The notes beneath the pieces were generated by a model that was given only the letters and a program-made list of their open reading frames with translations, did no database searches and was not told the DNA's origin. DNA of 37,807 bases from Cellvibrionaceae bacterium (GTDB lineage: Bacteria; Pseudomonadota; Gammaproteobacteria; Pseudomonadales; Cellvibrionaceae): assembly GCA_021151525.1 (NCBI GenBank), contig JAGKXD010000035.1, positions 1 through 37,807 of the forward strand, given 5' to 3'. Each line of letters starts with the position of its first letter. Position 1 is the first letter of the stretch. A program made the position numbers and the translations under genes. Below, in pieces: positions 17,024-24,089 of this stretch.

Positions 17024-17057
17024 AACTAATTAAAGCACTGTGAATTAATTAGTTCAA
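17024..17057 (-). promoter_or_regulatory. ROK operator overlapping fructokinase promoter
   Basis: AACTAATTAA and TTAATTAGTT form a perfect 10-base dyad around AGCACTGTGAA. The 19-base core TAATTAAAGCACTGTGAAT differs at one base from the operator at 20393. On the minus strand it contains a TTGAAC -35 (17057-17052) and a TTTAAT -10 (17034-17029) with 17-base spacing, so a bound regulator would block the fructokinase promoter. Confidence 0.8.
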
Positions 17058-17214
17058 TTTATTTTTTACATTTTTTTAGGATCAAAGAATATTTTTTATG
17101 CTTTTTTAGATATCGAGGGCGCTATGGCCACCAGCACTGAGAACCACATAAAGAGACCAAGCCCAAGTGATGCGCCCCTAACAACCGTAAATTCTTATGT
17201 TTTTTTGCGCAAAA

Positions 17215-17289
17215 AGTGTCGGACTTTTTTACAAATCAAGCAGGAAAAACAAGAGAAATGTGCGCAAAGTCACTAAAATACAGTGTCGG
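17215..17289 (+). promoter_or_regulatory. Direct repeats upstream of the PEP-CTERM promoter, candidate activator sites
   Basis: The octamer AGTGTCGG occurs at 17215-17222 and 17282-17289, 67 bases apart and about 50-120 bases before the predicted transcription start. Such placement suits an enhancer-binding activator of the PrsR type, which other PEP-CTERM bacteria use; that link is inference. Confidence 0.4.
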
Positions 17290-17307
17290 CTCATTATTTG
17301 CATATCA

Positions 17308-17324
17308 TTGGCATGGCTTATGCT
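17308..17324 (+). promoter_or_regulatory. Sigma-54 (-24/-12) promoter of the PEP-CTERM gene
   Basis: TTGGCATGGCTTATGCT has GG (17310-17311) and GC (17322-17323) spaced by ten bases and fits the consensus TTGGCACG-N4-TTGCW at most positions. Start of transcription is expected near 17335, giving a leader of about 45 bases. Sigma-54 control is known for several PEP-CTERM genes. Confidence 0.7.
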
Positions 17325-17379
17325 GAATTCACATAGCAGCCTGGTTTGCAGATCAACAATCATCCATCAAGGAAAAACA

Positions 17380-18018
17380 ATGAAACAAAAATCAATTATT
17401 TCCGCTGTTGCTTTATCTTTAGGGCTTTTGACTGCAGGAGCAGCTAACGCAGTTCCATTCAACATTTCGATCGTAGCAGACAATGACTTCGCTATTTTCG
17501 GCGGTACATCTACAAGCATTAACGATGTGCTTTATCAAAACGGTGTGGTTTGGAATAGCCAAATCTCTCAGCTTTCTACGCTGACCTTTAACCTTGCACC
17601 TACTGACACCACTTTTTATGTGTTGGCGATGGGCGGCGGCGGCCAAGAAAACATTAGCGGTAAAGTTAATGGTGTGAATATTTCTGGCATTCCTGTGTCT
17701 ATGAGCGGTGACATCCGTTCTTTCCTTTCAGGCTATGACTTGAACGCAGTTACCAACGGTACTTACAACGCTAATCTAGCCGATGTGCAATATGCATTTG
17801 CGCACACCACTTGGGGCGCAGCGACTGCTAATACAAGCGACATCGTGATCTCTTCAGCGGGCTTCGGTAGCGGTTATCATTTTGATGACAGCACTGCGCA
17901 CCTTTTCAGATTTGACGCAATATCTGTAGGCGTTCAAGTTCCAGAACCAGCCGGTATTGCTCTGCTTGGTCTTGGTTTAGTTGGCCTTGTAGCTGCTCGT
18001 CGTCGTAAAACTGCGTAA
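17380..18018 (+). CDS. PEP-CTERM sorting-domain protein
   Basis: A 212-residue exported protein. Residues 1-24 are a signal peptide (lysines, hydrophobic core, cleavage after ANA). The mature part is strand-rich, low in charge and high in Gly, Asn, Ser and Thr, typical of extracellular PEP-CTERM proteins. The C-terminus is a complete sorting signal: VPEP at about 187, a hydrophobic ALLGLGLVGLVAA segment, and an RRRK cluster. Such tails are cut by exosortase, which lies outside this window, and the proteins accompany exopolysaccharide. ATG at 17380 is chosen for its AAGGA ribosome site and the signal peptide. It sits alone between fructokinase and GH32 genes, with a sigma-54-type promoter and a terminator of its own. 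Confidence 0.92.
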   Translation: MKQKSIISAVALSLGLLTAGAANAVPFNISIVADNDFAIFGGTSTSINDVLYQNGVVWNSQISQLSTLTFNLAPTDTTFYVLAMGGGGQENISGKVNGVNISGIPVSMSGDIRSFLSGYDLNAVTNGTYNANLADVQYAFAHTTWGAATANTSDIVISSAGFGSGYHFDDSTAHLFRFDAISVGVQVPEPAGIALLGLGLVGLVAARRRKTA

Positions 18019-18041
18019 TTAACGCTTGTTTTAGATGCTTA

Positions 18042-18066
18042 AAAACCTGCCTTAATGGCAGGTTTT
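18042..18066 (+). terminator. Terminator of PEP-CTERM gene
   Basis: AAAACCTGCC, five-base loop, GGCAGGTTTT followed by further T residues, 23 bases after the stop codon. Confidence 0.9.
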
Positions 18067-18083
18067 TTATTTTGGGGATACAA

Positions 18084-18108
18084 AAAAGGCATCTCAGAGA
18101 TGCCTTTT
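18084..18108. terminator. Terminator of the GH32-type gene
   Basis: AAAAGGCATCT and AGATGCCTTTT form a perfect 11-base stem with a three-base loop, 21 bases past the minus-strand stop at 18129. Reading the minus strand it ends in T residues; it is symmetric and may act both ways. Confidence 0.8.
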
Positions 18109-18128
18109 AATTTCGCAGATTCTAGACG

Positions 18129-19097
18129 CTAGTCTTTAAGCCCTAGCCGCCCGTCCGGCAATTGAACTACCGGGATGGGGTCTATGATATTTCCAACAAA
18201 GTGCCCTTCACTATCATTGCCCATAAACGCCATCAGCTGCCAATTGCCCTGTGCATCTTTAATCAGACGCCCTGAATACAAACCATCTTGCTTAGGCCCA
18301 GTTAAAAAACCATTGCCAATACATTCGTAAGGGCCGAGCATGGAATCTGCCACAAAATATTTAACGCCGGTTTGCGGCTCATAAGTTGCGCTCGCTAAAT
18401 GCGCTTTTGAGTGAAAACGTTTGGATACCGAACAAAACAAATAATAACGCTCGCCGATTTTTTCAATTTGCGGTACTTCCATTTCACCAAACCAACCCGG
18501 CGCAAAAAACGGTTCGCCAACTGTCCATTGTTTTAAATCGGTGGATGACGCATAACCCACAGCACCGCGCCCGTCTGGCTCGCCTGAATTTACGCGGCAA
18601 GTAATGAACATGTGATAAAGATTTTTTTGCGGATCTTTTACAACCCATGGATCACGCCACGATGCATCGTGCCAGTATTCCAATTTTAAACCGTCATACC
18701 AGCGCTCATCTAATTGCGTGATGGGATTATTCGCTGATTTCGTCCACTGAATTAAATCTGGCGATGTGGCCATACACACGCGCTGCACTAAACCTTTCTC
18801 TGCGCGTTTTGTGCCGGTGTAATACATAATCCATTCAGCACCTTGTTTAATCACACAGCCAGTCCACGTAGTAAACGAATCTGGGGCTTCGTCATTATGT
18901 TGTGTTGGCGCTATAGCGTCAGGCAATATTTTCCACTCTTTTAAATCGCGCGAAACCGCATGACCTACTGAAACATTCCAGTGACGAAGATCAGGATTTC
19001 CTAGGGATTTATCGGCCTGAAGATAAAACATATGATAGTCAACGCCATCCACGGCAAACCAAAAATCCCACACCCATTTGTGTTCAAGCTGCAACAT
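18129..19097 (-). CDS. GH32-type (beta-propeller) fructosidase, compact and cytoplasmic
   Basis: A 322-residue five-bladed beta-propeller glycosidase related to GH32 and the wider GH43/68 fold group. Three acidic positions expected of the fold are visible: Asp11 in WVWDFWFAVDG (nucleophile), RDP at 148-150, and Glu207 in GEMEVPQI (acid/base candidate). It lacks a signal peptide and lacks the C-terminal beta-sandwich of ordinary invertases, which run to 450 residues or more. It starts 26 bases after the ROK regulator gene, with TTTGGAG upstream, so the two are cotranscribed. With fructokinase and transporter genes in the same regulon, cleavage of sucrose or a related fructoside in the cytoplasm is likely. 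Whether it hydrolyses, or acts on a phosphorylated substrate, cannot be told. Confidence 0.75.
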   Translation of the reverse strand: MLQLEHKWVWDFWFAVDGVDYHMFYLQADKSLGNPDLRHWNVSVGHAVSRDLKEWKILPDAIAPTQHNDEAPDSFTTWTGCVIKQGAEWIMYYTGTKRAEKGLVQRVCMATSPDLIQWTKSANNPITQLDERWYDGLKLEYWHDASWRDPWVVKDPQKNLYHMFITCRVNSGEPDGRGAVGYASSTDLKQWTVGEPFFAPGWFGEMEVPQIEKIGERYYLFCSVSKRFHSKAHLASATYEPQTGVKYFVADSMLGPYECIGNGFLTGPKQDGLYSGRLIKDAQGNWQLMAFMGNDSEGHFVGNIIDPIPVVQLPDGRLGLKD

Positions 19098-19123
19098 GGA
19101 CAGACTCCAAAGTATTCATTAAT

Positions 19124-20329
19124 TTATTCATCAGCCGCGGTTAACATAACGTTTTTGTCGGGCGAAAAATTCACGTAGAGAGGTAATATGGCTCCACCAA
19201 TCGCGCGTGCATCTTGCCCAATTTTGCCTTCATGAATCTGCGGTAAAAATACGCCTTGCGGGCAGTGTTGATTTACTTTTTGTTCAACCATCGCAACAAT
19301 CGTTTGCACAAGATCGCGCGGCAGGTAGCCGTCAATCACCACACCTTCAAAATCTAAAACGCTTACCGATGATAAAATTGCAAAAGTTAAAGCCTCTGCA
19401 CAATCATCAAGCCACTCATCAAGGTAAGGTTGCGCGGCGGGCATTAGGCTCTGTAATTCAGAAATATTTTTAATCGGAAAGCCATTTGCATTTAAGTGGC
19501 GACGCAACACAAAAATAGATGCGCGATTAGCGAGTGTCTCAAATTTGCCTTGGTTTTCTGGCGTAGATGACAAACGCGAAGGCGTTACCGGCATGGATGC
19601 AAGCGCCCCCGCATTACCATGAATACCACTTTCCAAATTTCCTTTTAAAACCAATCCACCACCAACAAAAGTGCCGATAAAAATATATAAAAAATTATCC
19701 AGCGCCTGACCATTGCCGAACTTCAATTCTGCAATCGCTGCTGCTGAACAGTCGTTTTCAATGAACACGGGGATATGGGTACGCGCCGCAACTTCTTCAT
19801 CAAACTTTATATTTGCCCACCGCTCTGCAAGGGCATCATCCATGTTCACCTCTTTTTTCCACGCACCCATAAACCACGGCATAGCAAGGCCAACACCAAC
19901 CAACCGGGTTTTGCTTTCCGGCGACAATGAAGATTCCAAATAGGCAATGCCGTGTTCAATTTTATCGAGCAAAAAATCAGGATCAGGTATCTCAAATTCA
20001 TGGGCGATTTTGCCAATAACAGTTCCGGCAAAATCCATAAGCAATAGCTGAATGTCGCTTCTCCCCACGTTTACACCAATGGAGTAGGCGCCGCTGGGAT
20101 TAATGCTATACATAGTGGAGGGCTGACCTAGGCCGCGCTGAACCTTACCTTTTTGAAGAACCAAACCAGCGGCATCCAAGTCATCAATAATCCGAGTGAC
20201 TGCTTGTGGCGTTAGGTTGGAAAGCCTTGCCAGCTCTAGCTTGGAGGCTTGCCCTAACTTGCGGATGGAGTTAATCAGAACTCGTTCGTTGTAGCGGCGA
20301 AGACCGCTGGAATTACTACCTTTGCTCAT
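19124..20329 (-). CDS. ROK-family transcriptional regulator of the sugar locus
   Basis: A 401-residue ROK repressor: an N-terminal winged helix-turn-helix (about 8-70, with SKLELARLSNLTPQAVTRIIDDL), then an ROK sugar-binding domain with IGVNVGRSDIQLLLMD, ENDCSAAAIAE and FIGTFVGGGLVL. The zinc Cys cluster seen in ROK kinases is missing, and GNAGALASMP replaces the kinase GE-x-GH motif, so it should bind but not phosphorylate sugar. ATG at 20329 has AGAGG at the right distance; the frame is open 19 codons further. It is divergent from the MFS gene, and the shared intergenic region holds a perfect 36-base operator. Sugar binding is expected to release DNA. Confidence 0.92.
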   Translation of the reverse strand: MSKGSNSSGLRRYNERVLINSIRKLGQASKLELARLSNLTPQAVTRIIDDLDAAGLVLQKGKVQRGLGQPSTMYSINPSGAYSIGVNVGRSDIQLLLMDFAGTVIGKIAHEFEIPDPDFLLDKIEHGIAYLESSLSPESKTRLVGVGLAMPWFMGAWKKEVNMDDALAERWANIKFDEEVAARTHIPVFIENDCSAAAIAELKFGNGQALDNFLYIFIGTFVGGGLVLKGNLESGIHGNAGALASMPVTPSRLSSTPENQGKFETLANRASIFVLRRHLNANGFPIKNISELQSLMPAAQPYLDEWLDDCAEALTFAILSSVSVLDFEGVVIDGYLPRDLVQTIVAMVEQKVNQHCPQGVFLPQIHEGKIGQDARAIGGAILPLYVNFSPDKNVMLTAADE

Positions 20330-20392
20330 AGAACCTCTTGCGACTGGATGGCGGCTTAGTGGCACCACCCTGAAAATATTTAGCAAATGAAT

Positions 20393-20428
20393 TTGACTTA
20401 ATTAAACCACTGTGAATAATTAAGTCAA
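20393..20428. promoter_or_regulatory. ROK operator containing two face-to-face promoters
   Basis: TTGACTTAATTA and TAATTAAGTCAA form a perfect 12-base dyad around AACCACTGTGAA. Each end supplies a TTGACT -35, and at 16-base spacing lies AATAAT (plus strand, towards the transporter) or TTTAAT (minus strand, towards regulator and GH32 genes), each five of six to TATAAT. The core TAATTAAACCACTGTGAAT recurs at the fructokinase promoter with one mismatch. Confidence 0.85.
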
Positions 20429-20489
20429 GGCGTTTCATCTTATTTGGCAAGATTACAGGCCACCGCATTGGGTGGATTGGAGAATAAAC

Positions 20490-21704
20490 ATGTCCGTATC
20501 CAACCTTGGGCTCATTCGCTGGCTAACATTTTTGATGTTTACGATGTTCGCCATGACAACGGATGCTGTTGGCGTAATCATTCCTGAAATTATTAAAGAG
20601 TTTAATTTGAGCCTGACTCAGGCCGGCGCCTTTCATTACGCATCCATGGCCGCTATTGCGTTGAGCGGCATTTTGTTCGGTTTCCTTGCCGATAAATTAG
20701 GCCGCAAACGCACCATTATCATAGGCTTGGGCTTATTCGCGCTGGCGTGCTTACTCTTTTCACTGGGCAACCAATTTGAAGTATTTGTAGTTTTGCTGGT
20801 GGTTTCCGGCTGCGCAATTGGGATATTCAAAACGGGGGCTCTGGCTCTGATTGGGGATATATCCACCTCATCTCAAAACCACACACGCACCATGAACTTG
20901 GTAGAAGGCTTTTTTGGCGTGGGCGCTATCATTGGCCCAGCAATTGTCGCCTATTTGCTCGCTGAACACGTATCGTGGAAGTACCTTTACATCTTTGCGG
21001 GATTTCTGAGTTTAGCGCTGCTTACAACTGCCGCACTTGTGCGCTATCCGCAGCCCAAAGCGCAACAAACCGAATCCATAGATTTAAAACGCACGTTTAA
21101 GATGCTTGGAAATCCTTATGCCTTAGGTTTTTCTGCTGCAATTGGCCTGTATGTGGCGACCGAAGTGGCAATTTATGTGTGGATGCCCAGCTTGCTCAAA
21201 ACTTACACGGGTTCAGCTGTGTGGCTGGCAACCTACGCCCTTTCGGTCTTTTTTGTCCTGCGCGCCGCTGGGCGATTCTTGGGGCATTGGGTGTTAGCAC
21301 GTTTTTCTTGGTCACTGGTGATGATGTGCTTTAGCGGCGCCATTTTCCTGTGCTTTTTGGGCAGCATCACTTTCGGCGTAAGCGGCGCGGTGATTCTGCT
21401 ACCGCTCTCTGGCTTATTCATGTCCATGATTTACCCCACCTTAAACTCCAAAGGCATTAATTGCTTTGCCAAACATGAACACGGAACCATCGCGGGCGTT
21501 ATTCTGTTTTTCACTGCGATTTCTGCTGCTGTGGGGCCGTTATTGATGGGCGTAATTGGCGATGTATTTGGGGCGGTGAATTATGGTTTTTATCTCGCTG
21601 CCGGCTTCGCAGGACTTCTGTGGGTAGCCATGATGTTTAATCACGTAAAAAAGCCAGCTGACAAACGTTTAGCGGAAATAGATCAAGGTGAATACGGGGA
21701 ATAA
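20490..21704 (+). CDS. MFS sugar transporter
   Basis: A 404-residue major facilitator with 12 predicted membrane segments. The loop between segments 2 and 3 shows motif A as GFLADKLGRKRT, and a related GRFLG motif occurs in the second half. The overall shape resembles sugar:proton symporters such as the FHS group, but I cannot fix the subfamily. ATG at 20490 has GGAG seven bases upstream; an in-frame GTG at 20472 is less likely. It is divergent from the ROK regulator and shares its operator, so import of the inducing sugar, probably sucrose or a fructoside, is the likely role. Its stop lies only 21 bases from the convergent lipoprotein gene. Confidence 0.88.
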   Translation: MSVSNLGLIRWLTFLMFTMFAMTTDAVGVIIPEIIKEFNLSLTQAGAFHYASMAAIALSGILFGFLADKLGRKRTIIIGLGLFALACLLFSLGNQFEVFVVLLVVSGCAIGIFKTGALALIGDISTSSQNHTRTMNLVEGFFGVGAIIGPAIVAYLLAEHVSWKYLYIFAGFLSLALLTTAALVRYPQPKAQQTESIDLKRTFKMLGNPYALGFSAAIGLYVATEVAIYVWMPSLLKTYTGSAVWLATYALSVFFVLRAAGRFLGHWVLARFSWSLVMMCFSGAIFLCFLGSITFGVSGAVILLPLSGLFMSMIYPTLNSKGINCFAKHEHGTIAGVILFFTAISAAVGPLLMGVIGDVFGAVNYGFYLAAGFAGLLWVAMMFNHVKKPADKRLAEIDQGEYGE

Positions 21705-21725
21705 GGGCGCAATTGAGCTGGCGAA

Positions 21726-22181
21726 TTACTTCTCCAGCTTTACCGCTAAAGTCTGTTTGGTGCCGAATTTTTTAATGTCATCCTCAGTAGCACCTTCTTT
21801 GCATTCGCCTTTCATCCACAAATTATAGGGCGCTACACTAGAATCAATTTCCAAGAAGCCCTCGCGGCAGTACCCCATGTGCTCCACCACATAGGCTGCA
21901 TTTTCCTCCAAGCGCTTAGGAGTAGAACTGCCAATTGACACACCGCCATGCCCACCCTCGCCGCCGTGAAAACCGCCGCGCTCGATCTCTACACCGCTAC
22001 CAGCCCGCTCTTCGGGCATACGTAGGCGATAAACAAACATCTTGCTGGTGTTCGGCATAATTTCAATGTCGAGAGTTTCTACCAATTTGCCGTCGGTATA
22101 GCTGCGCCCGGGCGTGCTACATGCCACCAAAAGCCCGCAGAAACTGACCAACATAGCGCTTAACACTTTAGCCGACGACAT
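21726..22181 (-). CDS. Lipoprotein of unknown function with Gly/His-rich segment
   Basis: A 151-residue lipoprotein: signal peptide with lipobox LVAC (Cys21) and Ser next, predicting outer-membrane sorting. The mature part has a GGFHGGEGGHGGVSIG segment (about 69-84) rich in Gly and His that could bind metal or be a flexible linker, and two further cysteines (GYCREG, GECKEG) likely to pair in the periplasm. I do not recognise the family. GGAGA precedes the ATG. It converges with the MFS gene and diverges from the FlgT-like gene; no functional link to either is evident. Confidence 0.75.
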   Translation of the reverse strand: MSSAKVLSAMLVSFCGLLVACSTPGRSYTDGKLVETLDIEIMPNTSKMFVYRLRMPEERAGSGVEIERGGFHGGEGGHGGVSIGSSTPKRLEENAAYVVEHMGYCREGFLEIDSSVAPYNLWMKGECKEGATEDDIKKFGTKQTLAVKLEK

Positions 22182-22217
22182 ATTTTCTCCTATACAGAAA
22201 GCAATTCATAAATAAGG

Positions 22218-22244
22218 TTAAGAAGCCGCAAGCTTGGCCGATAA
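22218..22244 (+). promoter_or_regulatory. Sigma-28 (FliA) promoter
   Basis: TTAAG, 14 bases, then GCCGATAA, a perfect match to the FliA -10 element at the spacing used in Pseudomonas-type flagellar genes. It lies about 60 bases before the FlgT-like start and has the correct direction. Confidence 0.75.
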
Positions 22245-22305
22245 CCTTCACAGATCCTTACGACAACTATTTCCGTCTTGAATTTCACCGTGGCAGGAGT
22301 TTGTC

Positions 22306-23451
22306 ATGCCTAATCGTTTCCGGCTACTGCGTTCACTGATTATTCTTGCCGCAGCCCTTGTGGCGAACAACAGTTTGGCTATGAGTGATTTCAAACCGTT
22401 TAAGCCCAAAACCACCAGCGCCAGCACGCAAGAATCAGCCAACAGCAGCCTGCCGTTTGATAACCAAAGCATTCCCAACGCGACCGCTGTAACGCCCACC
22501 GAAGAGCCCGCACCGGCAAGTAAGCCCGCTGCCATAGTGGTTGAGTCTAAAGCCGAATCCTATCAACCAGGCAACGGCCAATGCCGCACAAGCGAAAATA
22601 ACCTGCTGCAAAAATCCTTGCTGTTGACAGCCTTCCCGCGTGCAAACCCCAGCAGCTCCAGCGCCGGCGCATTGAGCGATGCAGAACACCAGCTACCGCA
22701 ATTGATTGGCGAACAACTGGTTGCAAAACACCGCGCAATCACACCCGTGCAAATGAACGAAAGTTTGCCACTACCCTCACTCAGCAGCGACAACTTGCTT
22801 GCACAACAAATTCAAAAACTCGCGAGCAACCAACACACACAATTAGTGCTCACCGGTGAAATTATCGACATGGCAATGGCTCATCCGGAAGCCACTTACA
22901 ACCCCGGTTTATACACACGCTTTTTAAACGGATTATTTGATTTTATTGAAGTAAAAAATCGCTTTGATAAACGCGAGCGCGTATTTAGTTTTCAAGTTAA
23001 TTTGCGCGATGGTTTTACCGGCCAAACATTATTCACTAAACGCTACGACACCTACGGCATTTGGGGCTCAACGCAAGACGTGGGTTTTGGAACGCCTTTA
23101 TTTTGGAAGAGCGATTACGGCCAGCAAATTAAAGGCTTGGTAAAAATGGCCTCTAAAGAAGTGGGCGCAGTCATTCAATGCCAACCTTATATTGCACTCA
23201 TAGATTCACGACCCGGCCAAACCCAAATTCTTTTGCAAGGTGGCGCAAATAACGGTTTGCACTCTGGCGATACACTCGCGCTCTACCAATTGGTTGTGCA
23301 AGGTTCTGAGAGCCAATACGACCAACATCAAGTGCGCTTGGTTAACCGTAATGCAGCCATTGAATTGCGCGAAGTTTATCCCTCACACAGCATAGGCGTG
23401 ATTAACAGCACGTCTTATTTAACCGGACAATTTTTAGCGGTAGCACCCTAG
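22306..23451 (+). CDS. flgT: FlgT-like flagellar H-ring protein
   Basis: A 381-residue secreted protein (signal peptide, cleavage about residue 25 after LAMS region). FlgT is a periplasmic protein that builds the H ring around the basal body in polar-flagellated bacteria. The second half fits FlgT well: LVLTGEIIDMAM, FQVNLRDGFTGQTLFTKRYD, the FWKSDYGQQIKGLVKMASKEVGA helix, IQCQP and the C-terminal GGANNGLHSGDTLALYQL domain. After the signal there is a Ser/Pro/Ala-rich stretch (about 30-85) not typical of FlgT. AGGAG precedes the ATG, and a FliA-type promoter sits upstream, which independently supports a flagellar role. No other flagellar genes are nearby. Confidence 0.8.
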   Translation: MPNRFRLLRSLIILAAALVANNSLAMSDFKPFKPKTTSASTQESANSSLPFDNQSIPNATAVTPTEEPAPASKPAAIVVESKAESYQPGNGQCRTSENNLLQKSLLLTAFPRANPSSSSAGALSDAEHQLPQLIGEQLVAKHRAITPVQMNESLPLPSLSSDNLLAQQIQKLASNQHTQLVLTGEIIDMAMAHPEATYNPGLYTRFLNGLFDFIEVKNRFDKRERVFSFQVNLRDGFTGQTLFTKRYDTYGIWGSTQDVGFGTPLFWKSDYGQQIKGLVKMASKEVGAVIQCQPYIALIDSRPGQTQILLQGGANNGLHSGDTLALYQLVVQGSESQYDQHQVRLVNRNAAIELREVYPSHSIGVINSTSYLTGQFLAVAP

Positions 23452-23599
23452 GTGTTGCCGCACTTAAAACCATCATAATAATTCTTTACTTTTATTTTTT
23501 TTTCACCCGCTAGTAGAAAGCTGGCGAGGGATTAAAATAACCACTCTCGCTATTATCTTTAATATGCGCAGCGTTTTGCGCTCCAATACGGCTTGCTCA

Positions 23600-24013
23600 A
23601 TGACTTATCTATTCAAAGTAATTTATTTAATATTCGGCCTCACCCTGCTGGGTTTCGCCAGCTTACAATTTAACGATCCTGACCCCATTATTTGGGTAAG
23701 CTTTTATGTAATTTGCGCGCTGGTGCCTTTGTTGTTAGTGGCAAATAAATTTTATCGTCCGCTCTTTTGGTTAGCGGTTGTGATTTGCACATTGGCAATT
23801 CTCAACAGTGCACCCGGCGCTTACCAATATTATTTACACATGAAAGAAGAGCCGTTGATGCAGGGAATGAATCCGCAAAAACCTTATATTGAAGAGTGCA
23901 GGGAATTTTTAGGCGTATTAATTGCGCTGGGGTTCATTCTAATATCGGTAATGATAAAAAAGTTAACCGCTGGATCTCCGCTGCGCGAAGATGACGACTC
24001 CCAATTCAATTGA
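23600..24013 (+). CDS. TMEM220-like membrane protein with REP-derived tail
   Basis: A 137-residue protein with four membrane segments. The FASLQFNDPDPIIWVSFY stretch after the first segment is the hallmark of the TMEM220 family, whose role is unknown. ATG at 23600 is chosen because family members begin just before the first membrane segment; the frame is open to an ATG at 23564. The last 13 or so residues, reading AGSPLREDDDS near the end, are encoded by a copy of the REP-like repeat found four times in this window, so the original stop was probably lost and the tail supplied by the repeat. Confidence 0.75.
   Translation: MTYLFKVIYLIFGLTLLGFASLQFNDPDPIIWVSFYVICALVPLLLVANKFYRPLFWLAVVICTLAILNSAPGAYQYYLHMKEEPLMQGMNPQKPYIEECREFLGVLIALGFILISVMIKKLTAGSPLREDDDSQFN
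23969..24002 (+). repeat. REP-like element, single arm, inside a coding tail
   Basis: A 34-base copy of the element seen at 33157, 34128 and 36393 (core GCTGGATCyCCGCTGCGCG, then AGATGACGACTCCC with one change). It lies in frame inside the 3' end of the TMEM220-like gene. Confidence 0.75.
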
Positions 24014-24089
24014 TTTAGTGAGCTGCGGGCAAGGTGCAAGCTTGCGCAGATTTACCTACGCATTAACGCCTAAAAAATAGATATTTCTG

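Larger units (their letters stand above)
16878..17379. other. Intergenic region with two promoter systems
   Basis: This 502-base gap separates the divergent fructokinase and PEP-CTERM genes. It contains the ROK-type operator (17024-17057), two AGTGTCGG direct repeats (17215-17222 and 17282-17289) and a sigma-54-type promoter (17308-17324). An open frame extends upstream of the PEP-CTERM start to about 17197, but it has no ribosome site and would put 61 residues in front of a clean signal peptide. Confidence 0.7.

Noticed and set aside
17197..17379. 61-codon N-terminal extension of the PEP-CTERM protein
   Set aside because: The frame is open but has no ribosome site, overlaps the sigma-54-type promoter and would bury the signal peptide.
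22300..22316. TGGCAGGAGTTTGTC before the FlgT-like gene as a sigma-54 promoter
   Set aside because: The second invariant GC is absent (TC at that spacing) and the site overlaps the ribosome binding site; a good sigma-28 element lies upstream.
24035..24060. GCAAGCTTGC palindrome after the TMEM220-like gene
   Set aside because: A 10-base palindrome with no T run, no partner site and no nearby promoter; likely chance.
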